Shown piece after piece: positions 42,100 to 53,003 of a DNA stretch of 64,000 nt. Origin of the DNA: Cristatella mucedo (Eukaryota; Bryozoa; Phylactolaemata; Cristatellidae); the NCBI GenBank assembly GCA_009760855.2, contig WPIO01000075.1:1884912-1948911 (forward strand), read 5' to 3'. Positions within the stretch are counted from its first letter, which is position 1, and each line of letters begins with the position of its first letter. Under the pieces are notes generated by a model that was not told the origin of the DNA, did not search any database, and saw only the letters and a list, made by a program, of their open reading frames with translations. The position numbers and the translations under genes were made by a program.

Positions 42100-43250
42100 A
42101 TTCTTGGCCTAAGTACACGGAATAAAAGAGATATCCCACAATAAAGCCTAAACATAGGAGGATTAAAGCATTATAAAGATGCGTTGAAGTTGCCATGGCT
42201 GTTAATAGTAAGCTTCAGTGAGGCCTTGACCTTGATTAGCTTGCAAATGCAGGCAAATGTTGGCCGGTAGCCTAGCACGCCTCTTTAAGGTAGGTTTCAG
42301 GCAGCGGGGGCTGTAGCGGTTCTTTCAGGTCACCGGCAGGTTGTAGTTAGCAGATAGTTGTAGTAAATAACTAGGCTTTTAGGGTATCCACGGTAACAGC
42401 GAGTTAGTAGGCGTATCGTCCTGGTGACTGTTGCCCGGCGGAAATGTGCTTACTCGTTGGTCGACGTTGTCGTTGTCAATGCTGCATGTATAAAAAGCGT
42501 GATATAACGAGGAAAATGTTGCCTGATTTCGCCCAGTGATGGACATGGCGAAATAGTCTCTCTATTGAGTTTAAATAAGCGCCCTGCCGAAACAATACTG
42601 GAACGTTGCAAAGTCTGTTTCGTTCTTTATAGTAATAATAACAATAACAACACACTTGATGAAGTGCCCTCAGAGAACTCAATCTATTTCTAGGCACTTT
42701 ACATATGTTGATTTAGGGGCAGGCTCTTGGCAGCACAAATGTCCAAGCGATTTGAGCTGAGAAGAAAAATTAAAGCTTTGATGCAAATATTCCTCGAAAT
42801 CCAATTTAACTTTCACACCGGTTACAAATACGACGCCTTTTGTAACCCGATTAACCAAAACAGGCACACTTGCGCTGGTAATAGTGTAAAAACCGGTAAA
42901 AACTGATATCGAGACTTCGGCAGAAGTGAACTTCAACTGGGAAACTGCAACGGCGAGTGTTGACCAGTCCTTTAATTCGTAAACGACTTTCTTGCTATGT
43001 AATCGTACTAGTTAGCATCTACCGAAATTATCTCTATTGAAGTCTAGTCGGCCTTGTTTGATAGGCGAACTAGTGTGCTTTTATGATGAAACTGCGTTTC
43101 TCAAAGTGCTGGTGACATTCCAAGGAGCAGTAAACTTTTAGCATTCCAGAGTCTGCAAATGCAACCAGTTACTAAACATTCAATCGCAAACCCTTGAAGA
43201 ATTAGCGTTTCCCAATTTAAATGTTATTTCATATTTTAGCTACTATTTCA
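42100..43250. other. Intergenic DNA with one LINE tail
   Basis: Contains a short LINE 3' tail at 42630-42710 (AATAATAACAATAACAACAC, TTGATGAAGTGCCCTCAGAG). Otherwise nothing recognised. Confidence 0.5.
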
Positions 43251-43252
43251 TA

Positions 43253-44730
43253 ATAATAATAATGCACTAGATAAAGCGCCCTCAGAGAACTCAATCTCTT
43301 TCTAGGCGCTTTAATTTGCTGCATAGGGAAATGCGATTGAATGGTGAGTAATATCATGCTTGATAAACAAACAAAATGAATAACATGGTTAGGGTCACAT
43401 ATACAGGGTCAGCATGCAAATGTGGTTAGTGGCAGCATGCACAGTGTCAGCACGCATAAGCACAAATAGGTCGAATCAGAGGGACCCACTAAATGCTGTC
43501 CTGAACAGGTGTGTTTTTAAGTTCTTTTTAAACGTGGTCAAGTCAGGGGATGTTGTGACGCAAGTCGGGAGGGAGTTCCAGGCTTTGGGAGCATACGAAC
43601 TAAATGCACGGTCTCCAAGGGAATTGAGGTTTGTACGAGGTATTTCTAGACTGTTGGATTCCGAAAAGCGGACAGTACGAAGCTTGGCTTGGTGGGGGAG
43701 TAGATCTGAGAGATAAGCTGGAGCCAAATATCGAAGTGACCTAAAAGTAAGTGACGAAACCTTGAAGTCAATCCGTTGCTTGACTGGTAGCTAGTGCAGG
43801 TCGGCGAGAAGTGGTGTAATGTGGCAACTGTATGCCCACAACAGACAAGCCTAGCTGCAGAGTTTTGCACCAGCTGCAATCACCTGATCGCACATGCCGG
43901 TAGGCCAGTAAGCAGTGACTTTCAGAAGTCGAGACGGGATGTCACGAATGCATGTACCAACTTAGACATGGTATCCTTATCTAAACAAGCCCGAATTTTA
44001 GCCATGTTATGTAGCTGAAAGTAGGCAAATTTTACTTCGGAGCTGATGTGGTCGTCTAATGAGAGGTCACTTTGGAACATGACACCTAGATTTCGAGGCT
44101 GATTCAACAGGAGATAGACAGTGCTAATTTTGATCGTCAGCCTTTCCAATTTGTGAGTCACACTGGGTTTGCTCATAACTAGTAAGTTAGTTTTATCATC
44201 GTTTAGCTTTAGAAAATTTGCTGCCATCCATGTGCGGATGTCATCAATACATGCAGCAAGTGAGTTGAGAGAATTAGAGATGCTCGAAGGCTGGGAGGGA
44301 TCAAGGCAAAGGTACAACTGAGTGTCATCCGCATAGTAGTGAAAGCCTAGATTGTGCTTGGCAATCACATCAGCAAGAGCGAGAGTATAAACCGTGAAAA
44401 GAACCCGACCTAGTACGTAGCCCTGAGTCTCCCTACGAGATAGGACCTGAACCGTTGCAGAGCAGTGCCAGTGATGCCAAGGCGAGATGAGAGGCGCTCT
44501 AGAACAACTTTGTGATCGATAGTGTCAAAAGATAAGCTGCCTTAAGATCAGACAATACAAGCAGAGACACTCTACAATTGTCTGCATTCCTAAGTAGGTC
44601 GTTGTATACCCTAAGCAATGCTGACTCTGTGGAGTGATTAGCTCTAAAGCCAGACTGGAACTTACTAGCAAGATTTGAAGTTTCGATATATGCGTACGGC
44701 TGGTCTGCCTCGACCCATTCCAGTGCCTTT
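43253..44730 (-). mobile_element. LINE (L2/CR1-like) with RT and 3' UTR
   Basis: Best copy of the family in the window. Left to right it shows the (AAT)n tail, the 3' UTR with AAAGCGCC/GGCGCTTT arms, the ORF C-terminus (PAYLSDLLPHQAKLRT, NSLPTCVTTSPDLTTFKKNL), then minus-strand RT with the active site YADDTQLYLCL followed by LNDDKTNLLV. Farther right is the RT N-terminal part with KFQSGFRANHSTESALLRVY. Target-primed reverse transcription would start from the 3' hairpin and AT-rich tail. The ORF has a frameshift near 44400 and near 43870, so it is inactive. No endonuclease domain lies to the right; microsatellite and SINE DNA follow. Confidence 0.85.
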
Positions 44731-44754
44731 GATAGGAATGGTAGAAGGGAGACT

Positions 44755-44780
44755 ATATATATATATATATATATATATTC

Positions 44781-44856
<76 letters not shown>

Positions 44857-44860
44857 ATAC
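44755..44860. repeat. (TA)n(TG)n compound microsatellite
   Basis: About 40 bp TA then about 60 bp TG, like the tract at 25253. Confidence 0.95.
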
Positions 44861-44864
44861 ATAT

Positions 44865-44997
44865 ATAATTCATTTGCATCGCGCTCTAAGAGAAATCTAC
44901 TCAGGCATTTTCCATATGCCACATGTACTTGTCCCTGCCAGACCTCGGTCCCCGCGGCGAGCACCTTAGCCGCTGGACCAGACCGGCTGCTGGATAG
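44865..44997 (-). mobile_element. SINE family 1, diverged copy
   Basis: Tail ATAATTCATTTGCATCGCGC, TCTAAGAGAAATCTACTCAG, then head GGCGAGCACCTTAGCCGCTG on the plus strand. It reads right to left. The B box region is altered. Confidence 0.65.
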
Positions 44998-45002
44998 AGA
45001 AT

Positions 45003-45225
45003 TATAACAATAATAATAATGCACTTGATAAAGCGCCCTCAGAGAACTTAATCTCTTTCTAGGCGCTTTACATTTGCTGCAAAGGGAAATGCAATTGAAT
45101 GGTGAGTAATGTCATGCTGAAAAACAAACAACATGAATGACATGGTTAGAAGTGACATACACAGGGTCAGCATGCAAATGTGGTTAGTGGCAGCATGCAC
45201 AGTGTCGGCACGCATAAGCACATGA
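45003..45225 (-). mobile_element. LINE 3' UTR fragment
   Basis: ATAACAATAATAATAATGCA tail, hairpin arms and the GTCAGCATGCAAATGTGGTT region. It stops before the ORF. Confidence 0.8.
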
Positions 45226-45339
45226 TTTATCGCTGCCAGTCATTGATACCCGGTTTGTGCGATAGCTATCAACGAGATACCTGTGCTGAAGTTATAGAGC
45301 TTGGCGTCTCAGATGGGTTGGTTACGAGTTGCTCGAGAA

Positions 45340-46728
45340 CGAATGCTCGTACTCATCGTACAATGATGGCTACATCTAGCCCAGGGCGTATCCTATAATA
45401 TACCGCGTGGCAGGCTTTGTCTTAGCCAATCACTTTTCAAACTGTGAATGCCTAGAAATATATTTAGTTTAGCGAGGTAGCCACACAAATGACTCATTAT
45501 TAGCAATCTTAATATGCGTACTTATTAAAGCGCGAAGGTCCGTCTTTCTGTCCGTCGTGCGTTCGGCAAGATAGCGCAGCGCTGTCTTACGTGACGGAAC
45601 TAATGTGACTCAGCGAAGCGAGTCCGAAGTCAGTGACGTCAGCTTCTCGTTATTGATACGCGTGAGGAGCTTCTCGTGCAGACAATCACGCAGATAGTCA
45701 ACGGAATCACCGCGTCAATTATGCGTCGACCGTCGAACCTGAGCGTTCCTTGGCCTGCATGGAATTTCGCTGAGCGCCGCTGTAGAGAGAAACCGTGGGA
45801 CGTTGCCGACGTGGAAAGCAGGAATTTCGAAAATTAATAAATTCTGCTTCCAACAGAAACATCTTCCAGACGGTCGAGAAAGTTCATTCGAGGATACTGC
45901 AGGTAAATCTGTTGCCGCATCCGACCTATCGTCACGCGATGGGGCCAACGGCGAAGGTCTGGTCTGGAAATGGGACGCTCTAGATCCACGGCCGCATTCT
46001 GCGGCGACGTACTGAAATGTTGCCAAGGTTACACGGCGAGACCGCGAAGCTTGTTGCGTCCGAGTTACCGTCACTCGTTACATTGTCGGCGGCGCAAAGC
46101 GTGCAAATTTTTGAGACCAATATAAAATAAATATCTAATTCGTTTGTATAGCAGCCCAAGAGAAGTTAATCTCTATTCAGGCGCTTCGCGTATGCCTCCG
46201 GGCTCGAGCCCACGACCTCAGCCAGACCTTGATCGAGGCGAGCACCTTAACCGCTGGACCAAAACAGCTCGGCGACCTGAAGCTCGCCGTACTCCTAGCG
46301 CCTAACGCCTACCGATACTGAGCTCGACACCGCGCGCTCGGGGCTAACAGCAACCGCTGCATTAGGGCAAGCACCCGGCAATGGCCGGCACGTTACGGTT
46401 GACCAGGCACCCGATTTGCGCCCGACTCGTTCGCTAGCTCGCAGCAGCTCACGCTCAGATATTTAGCTTCAAAAAAGGGTTTCCTGCAGTGTCGACAGGG
46501 TCGCCGGTGCTGAGACGTCATCCTACTTGTGGTTGGAAGTGGCTGCCGAACGGCGGCAAGGTCGTCTGTCTCGCGACTCGCGACCGCATCACTAACGCTC
46601 ACGTTCCGGAAGTGCCTCGGCTAACTCGCCGGAACGGAGACAGCATCTGCTGACAGGCTGCTGTCGTTCAAAGGACGACCTTCGCGAGCCGAGCGTGCCG
46701 ACGAAGCGTCGGAGGCTGCAGCAGCAGC
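45340..46728 (+). repeat. Dispersed repeat R2, copy A (left of viral insert)
   Basis: Collinear with 62630-63660. Shared landmarks are CATCTAGCCCAG(G/A)GCGTAT, GAGGTAGC(C/T)ACACAAAT, a CGCTGAG(C/T)GCCGCT stretch followed by CCGTGGGA(C/T)G(T/C)TG, GACTCGTTC, GTAGCAGCTCA/GCAGCAGCTCA, CGACAGGGTCGCCGG/TGACAGAGTCGCCGG and GGCTGCTGTCG. The end of the repeat continues beyond the viral element at 57744-57910. A SINE (46120-46275) is nested inside. Confidence 0.65.
46120..46275 (-). mobile_element. SINE family 1 copy
   Basis: ATAAATATCTAATTCGTTTG, CAGCCCAAGAGAAGTTAATC, TCTATTCAGGCGCTTCG, then GGGCTCGAGCCCACGACCTC (B box, reverse) and GCGAGCACCTTAACCGCTGG (head). It reads right to left and closely matches 33833-33972. 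Confidence 0.8.
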
Positions 46729-46732
46729 AGCG
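46729..46732. other. Candidate target-site duplication, left (AGCG)
   Basis: AGCG directly abuts the left terminal inverted repeat and recurs at 57740-57743 directly after the right one. Confidence 0.5.
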
Positions 46733-46797
46733 GTGATTGTTTTTCCCCCGATACGACACGACTAGTTTTTCTCCAACCTCGGTTTCACCTCGGTTGT
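46733..46797 (+). repeat. Left terminal inverted repeat of the viral element
   Basis: Starts GTGATTGTTTTT and includes TACGACACGACTAGTTTTTC, TCCAACCTCGGTTTCAC and CTCGGTTGT. Most positions match the reverse complement of 57672-57739, with a 3-bp indel near the tip. Confidence 0.8.
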
Positions 46798-46940
46798 CAA
46801 ACAGAACAATGGGATATTGCTTAGATCCATTAGCCAGTACACTAACACTTTTAATATCACAGTGATTGTGAGTACAAGGATTACCATAATATAACTAATA
46901 CATTTATTGCAATTTTAGCCGCAACAATCAACCATCTAAC

Positions 46941-48039
46941 TCAGTCAATTATATTTTGAACTGATAGTGTTTTAGTGAATTTAAGTCCTTGATTTAGACT
47001 ACTATTTTCATATCGTCTACCTCTGTAGTTAAGTCTTATTTTCTTCGATCTGTCACTTGAAATATCAGCAAGTGAATTCTTTGAACACTTTCTTTAGGAA
47101 CAACACATGGCGCCATAAGTCTCATTTTTGACATTGCAATTTTGAAATTAGTATAAACACCGTCGCCATTAGCTACAACACCTGCACCTCTAGTAGTGAT
47201 AGTATTAGCAGTATTTGCAGCAAGATCAGTTGCACCTGTTGTAATAGCATCATAATCAAATCCACCAACACGAGTCATTTCAAGCGTAAAATGAGTATTA
47301 TAAAGAATTGTATTCATGTCAGCACAAAAACCAGAAATTCATAATATTGGAAGAGCAATACTAAATGTCCCAACATTATCAATAAGATTGCTTATAAGAG
47401 CTCTTCTCTATAGAAACCCAATATTTGCACAAGTACTTCCATTTGTAATATTTACTGCAGAAGCATTGGGAGTAGTATAAGAACTAGTTAAAGTCATATC
47501 ATCCAATGAATTTGCTTCATCTTTTTTCCAACAAGTTGCAAGACCTTCTGTTCTATTATAATCATTTGGATAACATAGAAGTCCCAATAATGTTGAAACA
47601 CTTCCAACTCCTTCTTCTAGTGGAAGACTTTCAATTTTTTCAGTACCAAGTCTAATTCTCATACTACTAAACAACCAAGCATCAGCATTGTTGACAAGTC
47701 CAGCAGCGAGACTTCTTTTGAGATCAACTATACCATTAGCATTATTAGCATCTGGTGTTCCAAGTTGAGCCTCAAGTAAAAGATCAGCATCAGATAGAAC
47801 ATAACACGTTTGTTGTTCACCAGGAACAGTGAATGTAACTATTTTACCAGCAACGCTATCAGTTTCACTTCCATTAGATTGATAAGACTCTCGATAATCT
47901 CTTGATAATCTCTAAGTTTGTAATCAAGGAAATTAGCATCCCCTAATTCAAGTACACTATCAATAGGTAAACCTGCCGTTTTCTTCGCTATGTAAAAAAC
48001 TAAAAACTTAATTTCTCTTTTGAATATATAAACCAGCTC
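46941..48039 (-). pseudogene. Candidate major capsid protein of the viral element
   Basis: About 350 codons reading right to left. Recognisable parts are an N-terminal YIAKKTAGLPIDSVLELG, a middle part with SDADLLLEAQLG and ADAWLFSSMRIRLGTEKIE, and an Arg-rich C-terminal end after QVTDRRK. Length, beta-rich composition and position beside the other virion genes fit the double jelly-roll capsid protein of Maverick-like viruses, but I recognise it by context more than by motif. Breaks: a frameshift near 47895, an in-frame TAG at 47408-47410, an in-frame TGA at 47339-47341 and a frameshift near 47036. No ATG precedes it in frame; the nearest upstream codon boundary is the TAG at 48040. It could alternatively be another structural protein. 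Confidence 0.5.
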
Positions 48040-48603
48040 CTATTTTTTCCTCATACCACTACCATAACCATCAGGTCTAGAAACATAAGGTACAACAGCT
48101 TTTGTACTAGTTACTTTATCTAATTATGCATATGTTTTTGGATCATTCTCTTTAAGAGTCTCAGAATAGTCTTCTACTTCTGGTTCTTCTTCTATCTTTG
48201 CTTTACGACTTTTTTACTTTTCTGTTTAAGTTTTTCAAACATAGCTTCTCTAAGCTTAAGATCCATTTCATTAATCTTTCTATCTTAATCTACTTCTTTT
48301 TTCGTTTTCTAATTCATATTCTAATTCTTTCTTTCTTCTTTCTTCTTCAAGTTTATCATCCATATCTCTACGTTTGTTTGCGTACTCTTGATCTATCTTT
48401 TCTTTCTTTGCTTGTAGTTCAATAAGTTTTCTTGCTTGATGCATTTCAATACCTTTGTTAGCAATATTCATATTAGGACCTGTTAATCTAGTTACAACAG
48501 GTGCTACTTTACCAGCACCATCAATTACTTTATCTAGTAATCCTGATTCACGGTATTTACCTCCATATACTCTTCCATGACCAACTCTCGCATAACTAGC
48601 CAT
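48040..48603 (-). pseudogene. Coiled-coil virion-type protein, broken
   Basis: Starts at ATG 48601-48603. Residues 1-55 are Gly/Tyr/Arg-rich (ARVGHGRVYGGKYRESGLLD), followed by a long charged coiled coil (LIELQAKKEKIDQEYANKRR and on), and a C-terminus ending in DGYGSGMRKK. Frame changes lie near 48283 and 48205 and an in-frame TAA at 48124-48126. It sits between the candidate capsid gene and a jelly-roll gene, so a minor virion or scaffolding role is likely by position. No family assigned. The last codons run in frame, through one TAG, into the candidate capsid gene, so the two may have overlapped originally. Confidence 0.5.
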
Positions 48604-48612
48604 TTGTCTATA

Positions 48613-49464
48613 CTAATTTGAAATTTCTATCGTTACAATTACATCAGTAATAATATCTACAAGATTTCCATTTTGATGACTTAGACCTATTTTAAATGTG
48701 CTTATTGAATCTTTATCACCACCTAGGCAGATTTAATGTATTTGGAATATGTAGATCAACCCTATCCCATAAGGATTTATGTCATCAATATCAATAATAT
48801 ATAAAGATGAAGATTGCTCTAAATATCCTTTTCTTCTTTCTATGTAATTACTATGTGGATCAACTAAACCACAATCAACACTAATCCATCTTATTCCTTT
48901 GTTATCTGATAAACCATTCTATTCCATGCTTTATAAGTTCCGCTGAAATACATAGCTTTCTCTATTGCTTCATATGGAGTTCCACCAACATATGCAGCAT
49001 CAAATGATCCTTGTTGACTTGAGTTAAATCCAAGTGTATCTCCAATTGAATTTATTACTCAAGAAGCACTACTTCCAAGTAAAACAACAAAATCTGGAGT
49101 TACTTGCATAACTATTTTTTCATTACTAATTAACACTAAATTTTATTCCACTACTAGTTCTATTGTTAGAATTATAAAAAGCATTAGCTTTAGTTAAAGC
49201 AGCATTAAGAGCATTAACAATCTTACTATTATCGTAATACCCTTTTGGGATTGTTTTAGAGAAAGCTAATTGACTTGTAAGGTTCGGTTTGTACCAAAGC
49301 ATATCATTTACAGCAGTAGTAACATTTGATATTGTTCTATTTGTATAAGTAAACTCTACTCTACGTCAACCAATTTTATTATGGCCTAAATTAGATCCAA
49401 GCATAATTGGTGGTACTAATGTTTTAAAATCTGAACTGCTTGTTCCAGTTAATCTTATAGACAT
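48613..49464 (-). pseudogene. Jelly-roll (penton-like) protein B, broken
   Basis: Starts at ATG 49462-49464. It shows TVSN-type beta-rich sequence, a KGYYDNSKIVNALNAALTKA stretch (the tail-to-helix segment common to this protein type) and a C-terminus GLSHQNGNLVDIITDVIVTI that closely parallels the end of the gene just upstream. I interpret both as single jelly-roll, penton-like proteins. Breaks: TGA at 49366-49368 and 49059-49061, tandem stops near 49125, and frameshifts near 48900 and 48735. The stop is at 48613-48615. Function in a virion is inferred from the fold-like pattern and position. Confidence 0.5.
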
Positions 49465-49473
49465 TTCCCTACA

Positions 49474-50353
49474 TTAAACTTCAAGAATTTCTATAACAAC
49501 TGTAACTTGTTGTGAACTAAAATCTAATAAATTTATATTCCGGTCAGTAATAGTAATTACTACATCATAAATAGAATTATTAGTTATATTATGATATTCA
49601 ATAGTATTTGGTTCATGTACCATTTGTTCCCATGGATAGAAATTAGTTGCAAAACTTCCTAATGCTTGTGTTTCTTTTCCCTTTATAAAACTTGTTCCAC
49701 TTGCGACCATATTGCAATTTACAAGTATAAGATTTTGATCGGATGCAAAAACTTCATTTTCAGAAGTAAACTTAATATTAGGGTTTACAAACTACTTGAT
49801 CTTTAATACTAGGATAGTTTTTTGAAAAGTGTATATCAGTTGTATAAGCAGAACCAGTAAAACCAAGTATAGTAGAAATACTAGGCTTTCTAGCAAGAAA
49901 CGTATAGCCAACTGGCATTTTAATCCAAGAATTAGAAGTAGCAGTATCAACATATATTTCAAATTTATCTGTAGTTGCACCTGATTGTGTAATAGAATTG
50001 TTAATCATATCTACAATGCCAATATTTTCATCATCAGATATAGCAGAATAATTTCCAGGACTTATTGTTATTGTTTGTTCTGATCTATTAGAAATTCTAA
50101 AAACAAAAATATTATTATAATTTTTAATATTTCTAATAGAGTTAGTTCCAACAAACTTCTTAACACAAATGCTAAAATTTGTATTTCTTAATAAAATTGA
50201 TTTGTCAACGCGAATCTTAATAGGATTAGTATTTCTAGTTATGTTGAATACAAATCCTTCTTTACTTGATTGACTAGATTTTCCCATACTTTGAACACTT
50301 TTAAATATATCATTAACACTTTTCGAAAAAAAACACTCATTTCTATATATCAT
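49474..50353 (-). pseudogene. Jelly-roll (penton-like) protein A, one frameshift
   Basis: The N-terminal 191 codons (49778-50353) are open, and a frame change near 49790 links to the open end at 49474. The sequence carries TITISPGNYSAISDDENIGI, then LGFTG, and ends with an ITDRNINLLDFSSQQVTVVI pattern, a combination I associate with the penton-like minor capsid proteins of Maverick/adintovirus genomes. It is the best-preserved virion gene of the element. A second in-frame ATG (MGKSSQSSKEG) may be the real start because the first 23 residues look dissimilar from the rest. The gene ends 10 bases before the next gene's start codon. Confidence 0.55.
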
Positions 50354-50359
50354 ATAACA

Positions 50360-51560
50360 GTTTATTTATTTTTGCAACATAACTCTTTGGAACTTTTCTT
50401 GACCTAGCAAGATAATCAACAGCAGCACTAATAGAATTTAAACTCCTTTATTTCCAGCAGCAAGTTCACGTGACCATAAATTAATCTTATCAAACACATC
50501 TTTATCGGCTTTAACAAATATTGGAGTCATTTCCAATCCTTTTTTTCTTTATCTGGATGAAGATAATCAACTATTTTTTATTTTCTAACTCTATTTTTTG
50601 TTCTTTTTTACTTTTATTCTCATGATCATTCAGTTCTAGGAATATATATTATGTGTTTCTCCTTCATTATTTTTTCATTTAAATTTTTTATTTTGTTTAT
50701 AATATCACTAGAAACACTGCCTATTTTTTAGTTCCAATTATATCAAGCAAGTCAGTTTTCTTATTTCTACTTGAATAAAACAAATCTACAATATCGCTGT
50801 TTTTTCATCATCAAGAGCTTTTGTATGGTCAGCAGCATAATCTAAAACGTATTTAGATGCATCGTCTAAAATTATTTCATCATCCGCAAGTGTTTTACCA
50901 AGTTCCAACAATTTTACTGCTCTATTTTTTTTCTTCATTAATACTTTTTACTATCCTTTTCACATAAGGAGGAACTTGTTTATCTTTAATAATATTGAGT
51001 ATATCAGCTGCACTATTATCAATCATTTTTACTCTTTTCCTCTTTGGAGTACCAGTCGTTGGATTAATTTGAAAATCTTCTGCTATTGCTTTTGAACACT
51101 ATTGATATCACTTCTTATTTCTGGATTAGCCGCATGAGTCTTTGCTTTATTTACTCTCCTAATTGCACTTCGAGGCTTTCCAGATGCAACATCACTAATT
51201 GTTTTTTTAAACAGAAGAAATATCTGTAGGTGCTTTTTGATCTAATACTGTTTTTTCATTTGTTCATTTTGTTCTATTTTAATTGCAAGTGTAGGTCAAA
51301 CTTTTCTTAACTTATCAATAACAACATTATCTTAATTATCAGTTGACTTCTCTAATGCGCGTCCATTCAATTCATGTTCTACTCTATCTCTTGCTGCATT
51401 TCTGACTCAATTCCTTGTATCTCTTGACAGTTATCAAAAATTCTAGCAACACGTAAATTTTCTAAATTAGTAAGTTTATTCTCTAAGTCTAATGCTTCTT
51501 GAACACTTCCTCTCTAAGGCTTATTTTTACTTGCGTATAAATACTTCGTTAATCATTTCC
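50360..51560 (-). pseudogene. Large unknown viral gene, heavily broken
   Basis: Reading right to left, three frames in turn give charged, helical sequence: GSVQEALDLENKLTNLENLR, a KPRSAIRRVNKAKTHAANPE stretch, KQVPPYVKRIVKSINEEKKN, and finally DKDVFDKINLWSRELAAGN and a YLARSRKVPKSYVAK end. At least six breaks are visible. The length, about 390 codons, and position between ATPase and penton-like genes suggest a structural or assembly protein. I do not recognise the family. Confidence 0.45.
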
Positions 51561-51568
51561 TATATCTA

Positions 51569-52239
51569 TTAAGTATTAAAAATAGTTATTAATTGTTTAC
51601 ATGTACTATCAACAGACCAAAATCTTCCTTCTGATTCAGTTTTAGTTAAGTCAATAACACAGTATCCAAATCTATTTCTTGTACAAGAGTTTACAGATAC
51701 TTTAAACTGTCTCTTATCAATATCGCCAACATATGCATCACGAATATATTCTATATCAGTGTTATTTTGTTTTAAGATTATGATCATGTTTATATTGTTT
51801 CTTATTTGTCTTCTAGGAATAGTAGTAAGCCATTGAGCAAGATAGAACATGTTCAATCCTCTATGTCTACCACGAGTGAAATAATCTAAGGTTTTTTATT
51901 AATCTTCTGTCATAAGATCATCTAGTACAATAACATTCTTACAATTCTTATAAGAATCAACTTCTGGCATTTCATCAATACCATTAACCTATAATAAGAA
52001 TGATTATCTTTAGTCATTGACATAAGTCCGCGATGCAACTTTTGATCCAAACTTGAAGCAATGATTGTACAACTATCATAATTTAACATTCCATAAAGTG
52101 TCCAATTCATTACTAACTGTGATTTACCAGTACCACTTGGTCCGAGTACTAATGCTCTAATAGGAATATTAGGTAATGGTTCTTTATGTCCAGTATCAAC
52201 ATCTTGTCCAAAATTAAATGATCTAACTCTTAACAACAT
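51569..52239 (-). pseudogene. Packaging ATPase (FtsK/HerA type), broken
   Basis: Starts at ATG 52237-52239. Walker A is GPSGTGKSQ (residues about 33-41) and Walker B is VIVLDDLM, followed after a double stop (51896-51901) by the family signature YFTRGRHRGLNMFYLAQW and a TIPRRQIRNN stretch. These motifs in this order identify the DNA-packaging ATPase shared by Maverick/Polinton elements, adintoviruses and large DNA viruses. It would pump the genome into the capsid. A frameshift near 51985 separates Walker A from Walker B. The end at 51569 fits the usual length of around 220-250 residues. It is divergent from the plus-strand zinc-ribbon gene, with about 25 bases between their starts, so that gap probably holds a bidirectional promoter. 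Confidence 0.85.
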
Positions 52240-52264
52240 TTTCTATATTATTATAGATACGGAA
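52240..52264. promoter_or_regulatory. Short divergent intergenic spacer
   Basis: Only about 25 bases (TTCTATATTATTATAGATACGG) separate the ATPase and zinc-ribbon start codons. The spacer is AT-rich and partly palindromic. Any promoter function is inferred from the divergent arrangement. Confidence 0.25.
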
Positions 52265-52560
52265 ATGTATTGTGTTGGGTGTAAAAAACCAACTGATACG
52301 ATTCATAAAGAGTATGTTGAGGTGGATAGCACAAAAGGAAAGAGAGGAATGGTAAAAAAGTACTTGTACTATATGTGAAGGCAAGAAATCAAAGTTTGTC
52401 AAACTAAGAAGTAAACCTTTTGGAGAAGGTGTAGTAGCTCATGGACAGAAACTTGGAACAGGAGTACTAACACATGGAAAGAAACTTGGAGCGGTTGAAG
52501 AAGATAAGGAACAAATATTTGTTAAACTAAAAAATACTATCAACAAAATAAAAAAAATAG
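52265..52560 (+). pseudogene. Zinc-ribbon protein (DUF5679-like), one frameshift
   Basis: Starts at ATG 52265. CVGC (residues 3-6) and, after a frameshift near 52365, CTIC give a four-cysteine zinc ribbon with the spacing of small DUF5679-type proteins often found next to the protease in these viruses. A Gly/His/Lys stretch with a near duplication follows (VVAHGQKLG, VLTHGKKLG). The frame then continues without a stop into the N-terminal region of the protease gene, so the two may be one ORF. Its role is unknown; a nucleic-acid or virion protein is plausible. Confidence 0.6.
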
Positions 52561-52943
52561 AATCAACACCGCTAACTGACATAGAAGTAAATAATTATAT
52601 AAAATAATTAGATATAAAAAAACTTTAGAGGAGTATTTGCTAGAGATGAACTAACAAAGCCATTAGAGAATGAACGTCTTATTTGTAACACTGGAAAGTC
52701 AGACCTTGCAATATATCAAGAGAATCAGGAGAATCAGATCTTGCAATAAACCATTGGGTAGCACTTAAAAAAGAGAGTAGTGAGTGTTTTTATTTTGATA
52801 TATTTGGGACTCCACCAATGCCAGAGGTAATAAGTTACTTTGGAATTATTCCAAGTTTTCAAACCTTTTAACTACAAGAATACAATCAGAAGGATTGTGG
52901 AAGAAGGTTGTTTAATCTTCTTAAAACTGATGGAACTAATTGA
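52561..52943 (+). pseudogene. Adenain-like cysteine protease, broken
   Basis: Shows a short helical start (TPLTDIEVNNYIK), then FRGVFARDEL, then NHWVAL with the catalytic His (codon 52752-52754), FYFDIFGTPP with the catalytic Asp (52797-52799) and, in another frame, DCGRR with the catalytic Cys (52896-52898). This His-Asp-Cys order and the surrounding residues match the C5-type maturation protease of adenoviruses and Maverick-like elements, which trims capsid precursors during assembly. Breaks: TAA at 52605-52607, a frameshift near 52720 beside a partial duplication, and another near 52870. The stop is at 52941-52943. All three catalytic residues survive. Confidence 0.85.
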
Positions 52944-53003
52944 TTTTGGAACAATGATGGGATTATTAATTTAATTTAAACATTTTATTTCCCGTTTATA
53001 GAA

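Noticed and set aside
45715-46074. 119-codon minus ORF in R2 copy A
   Set aside because: I see no matching conserved frame in R2 copy B and no known motif.
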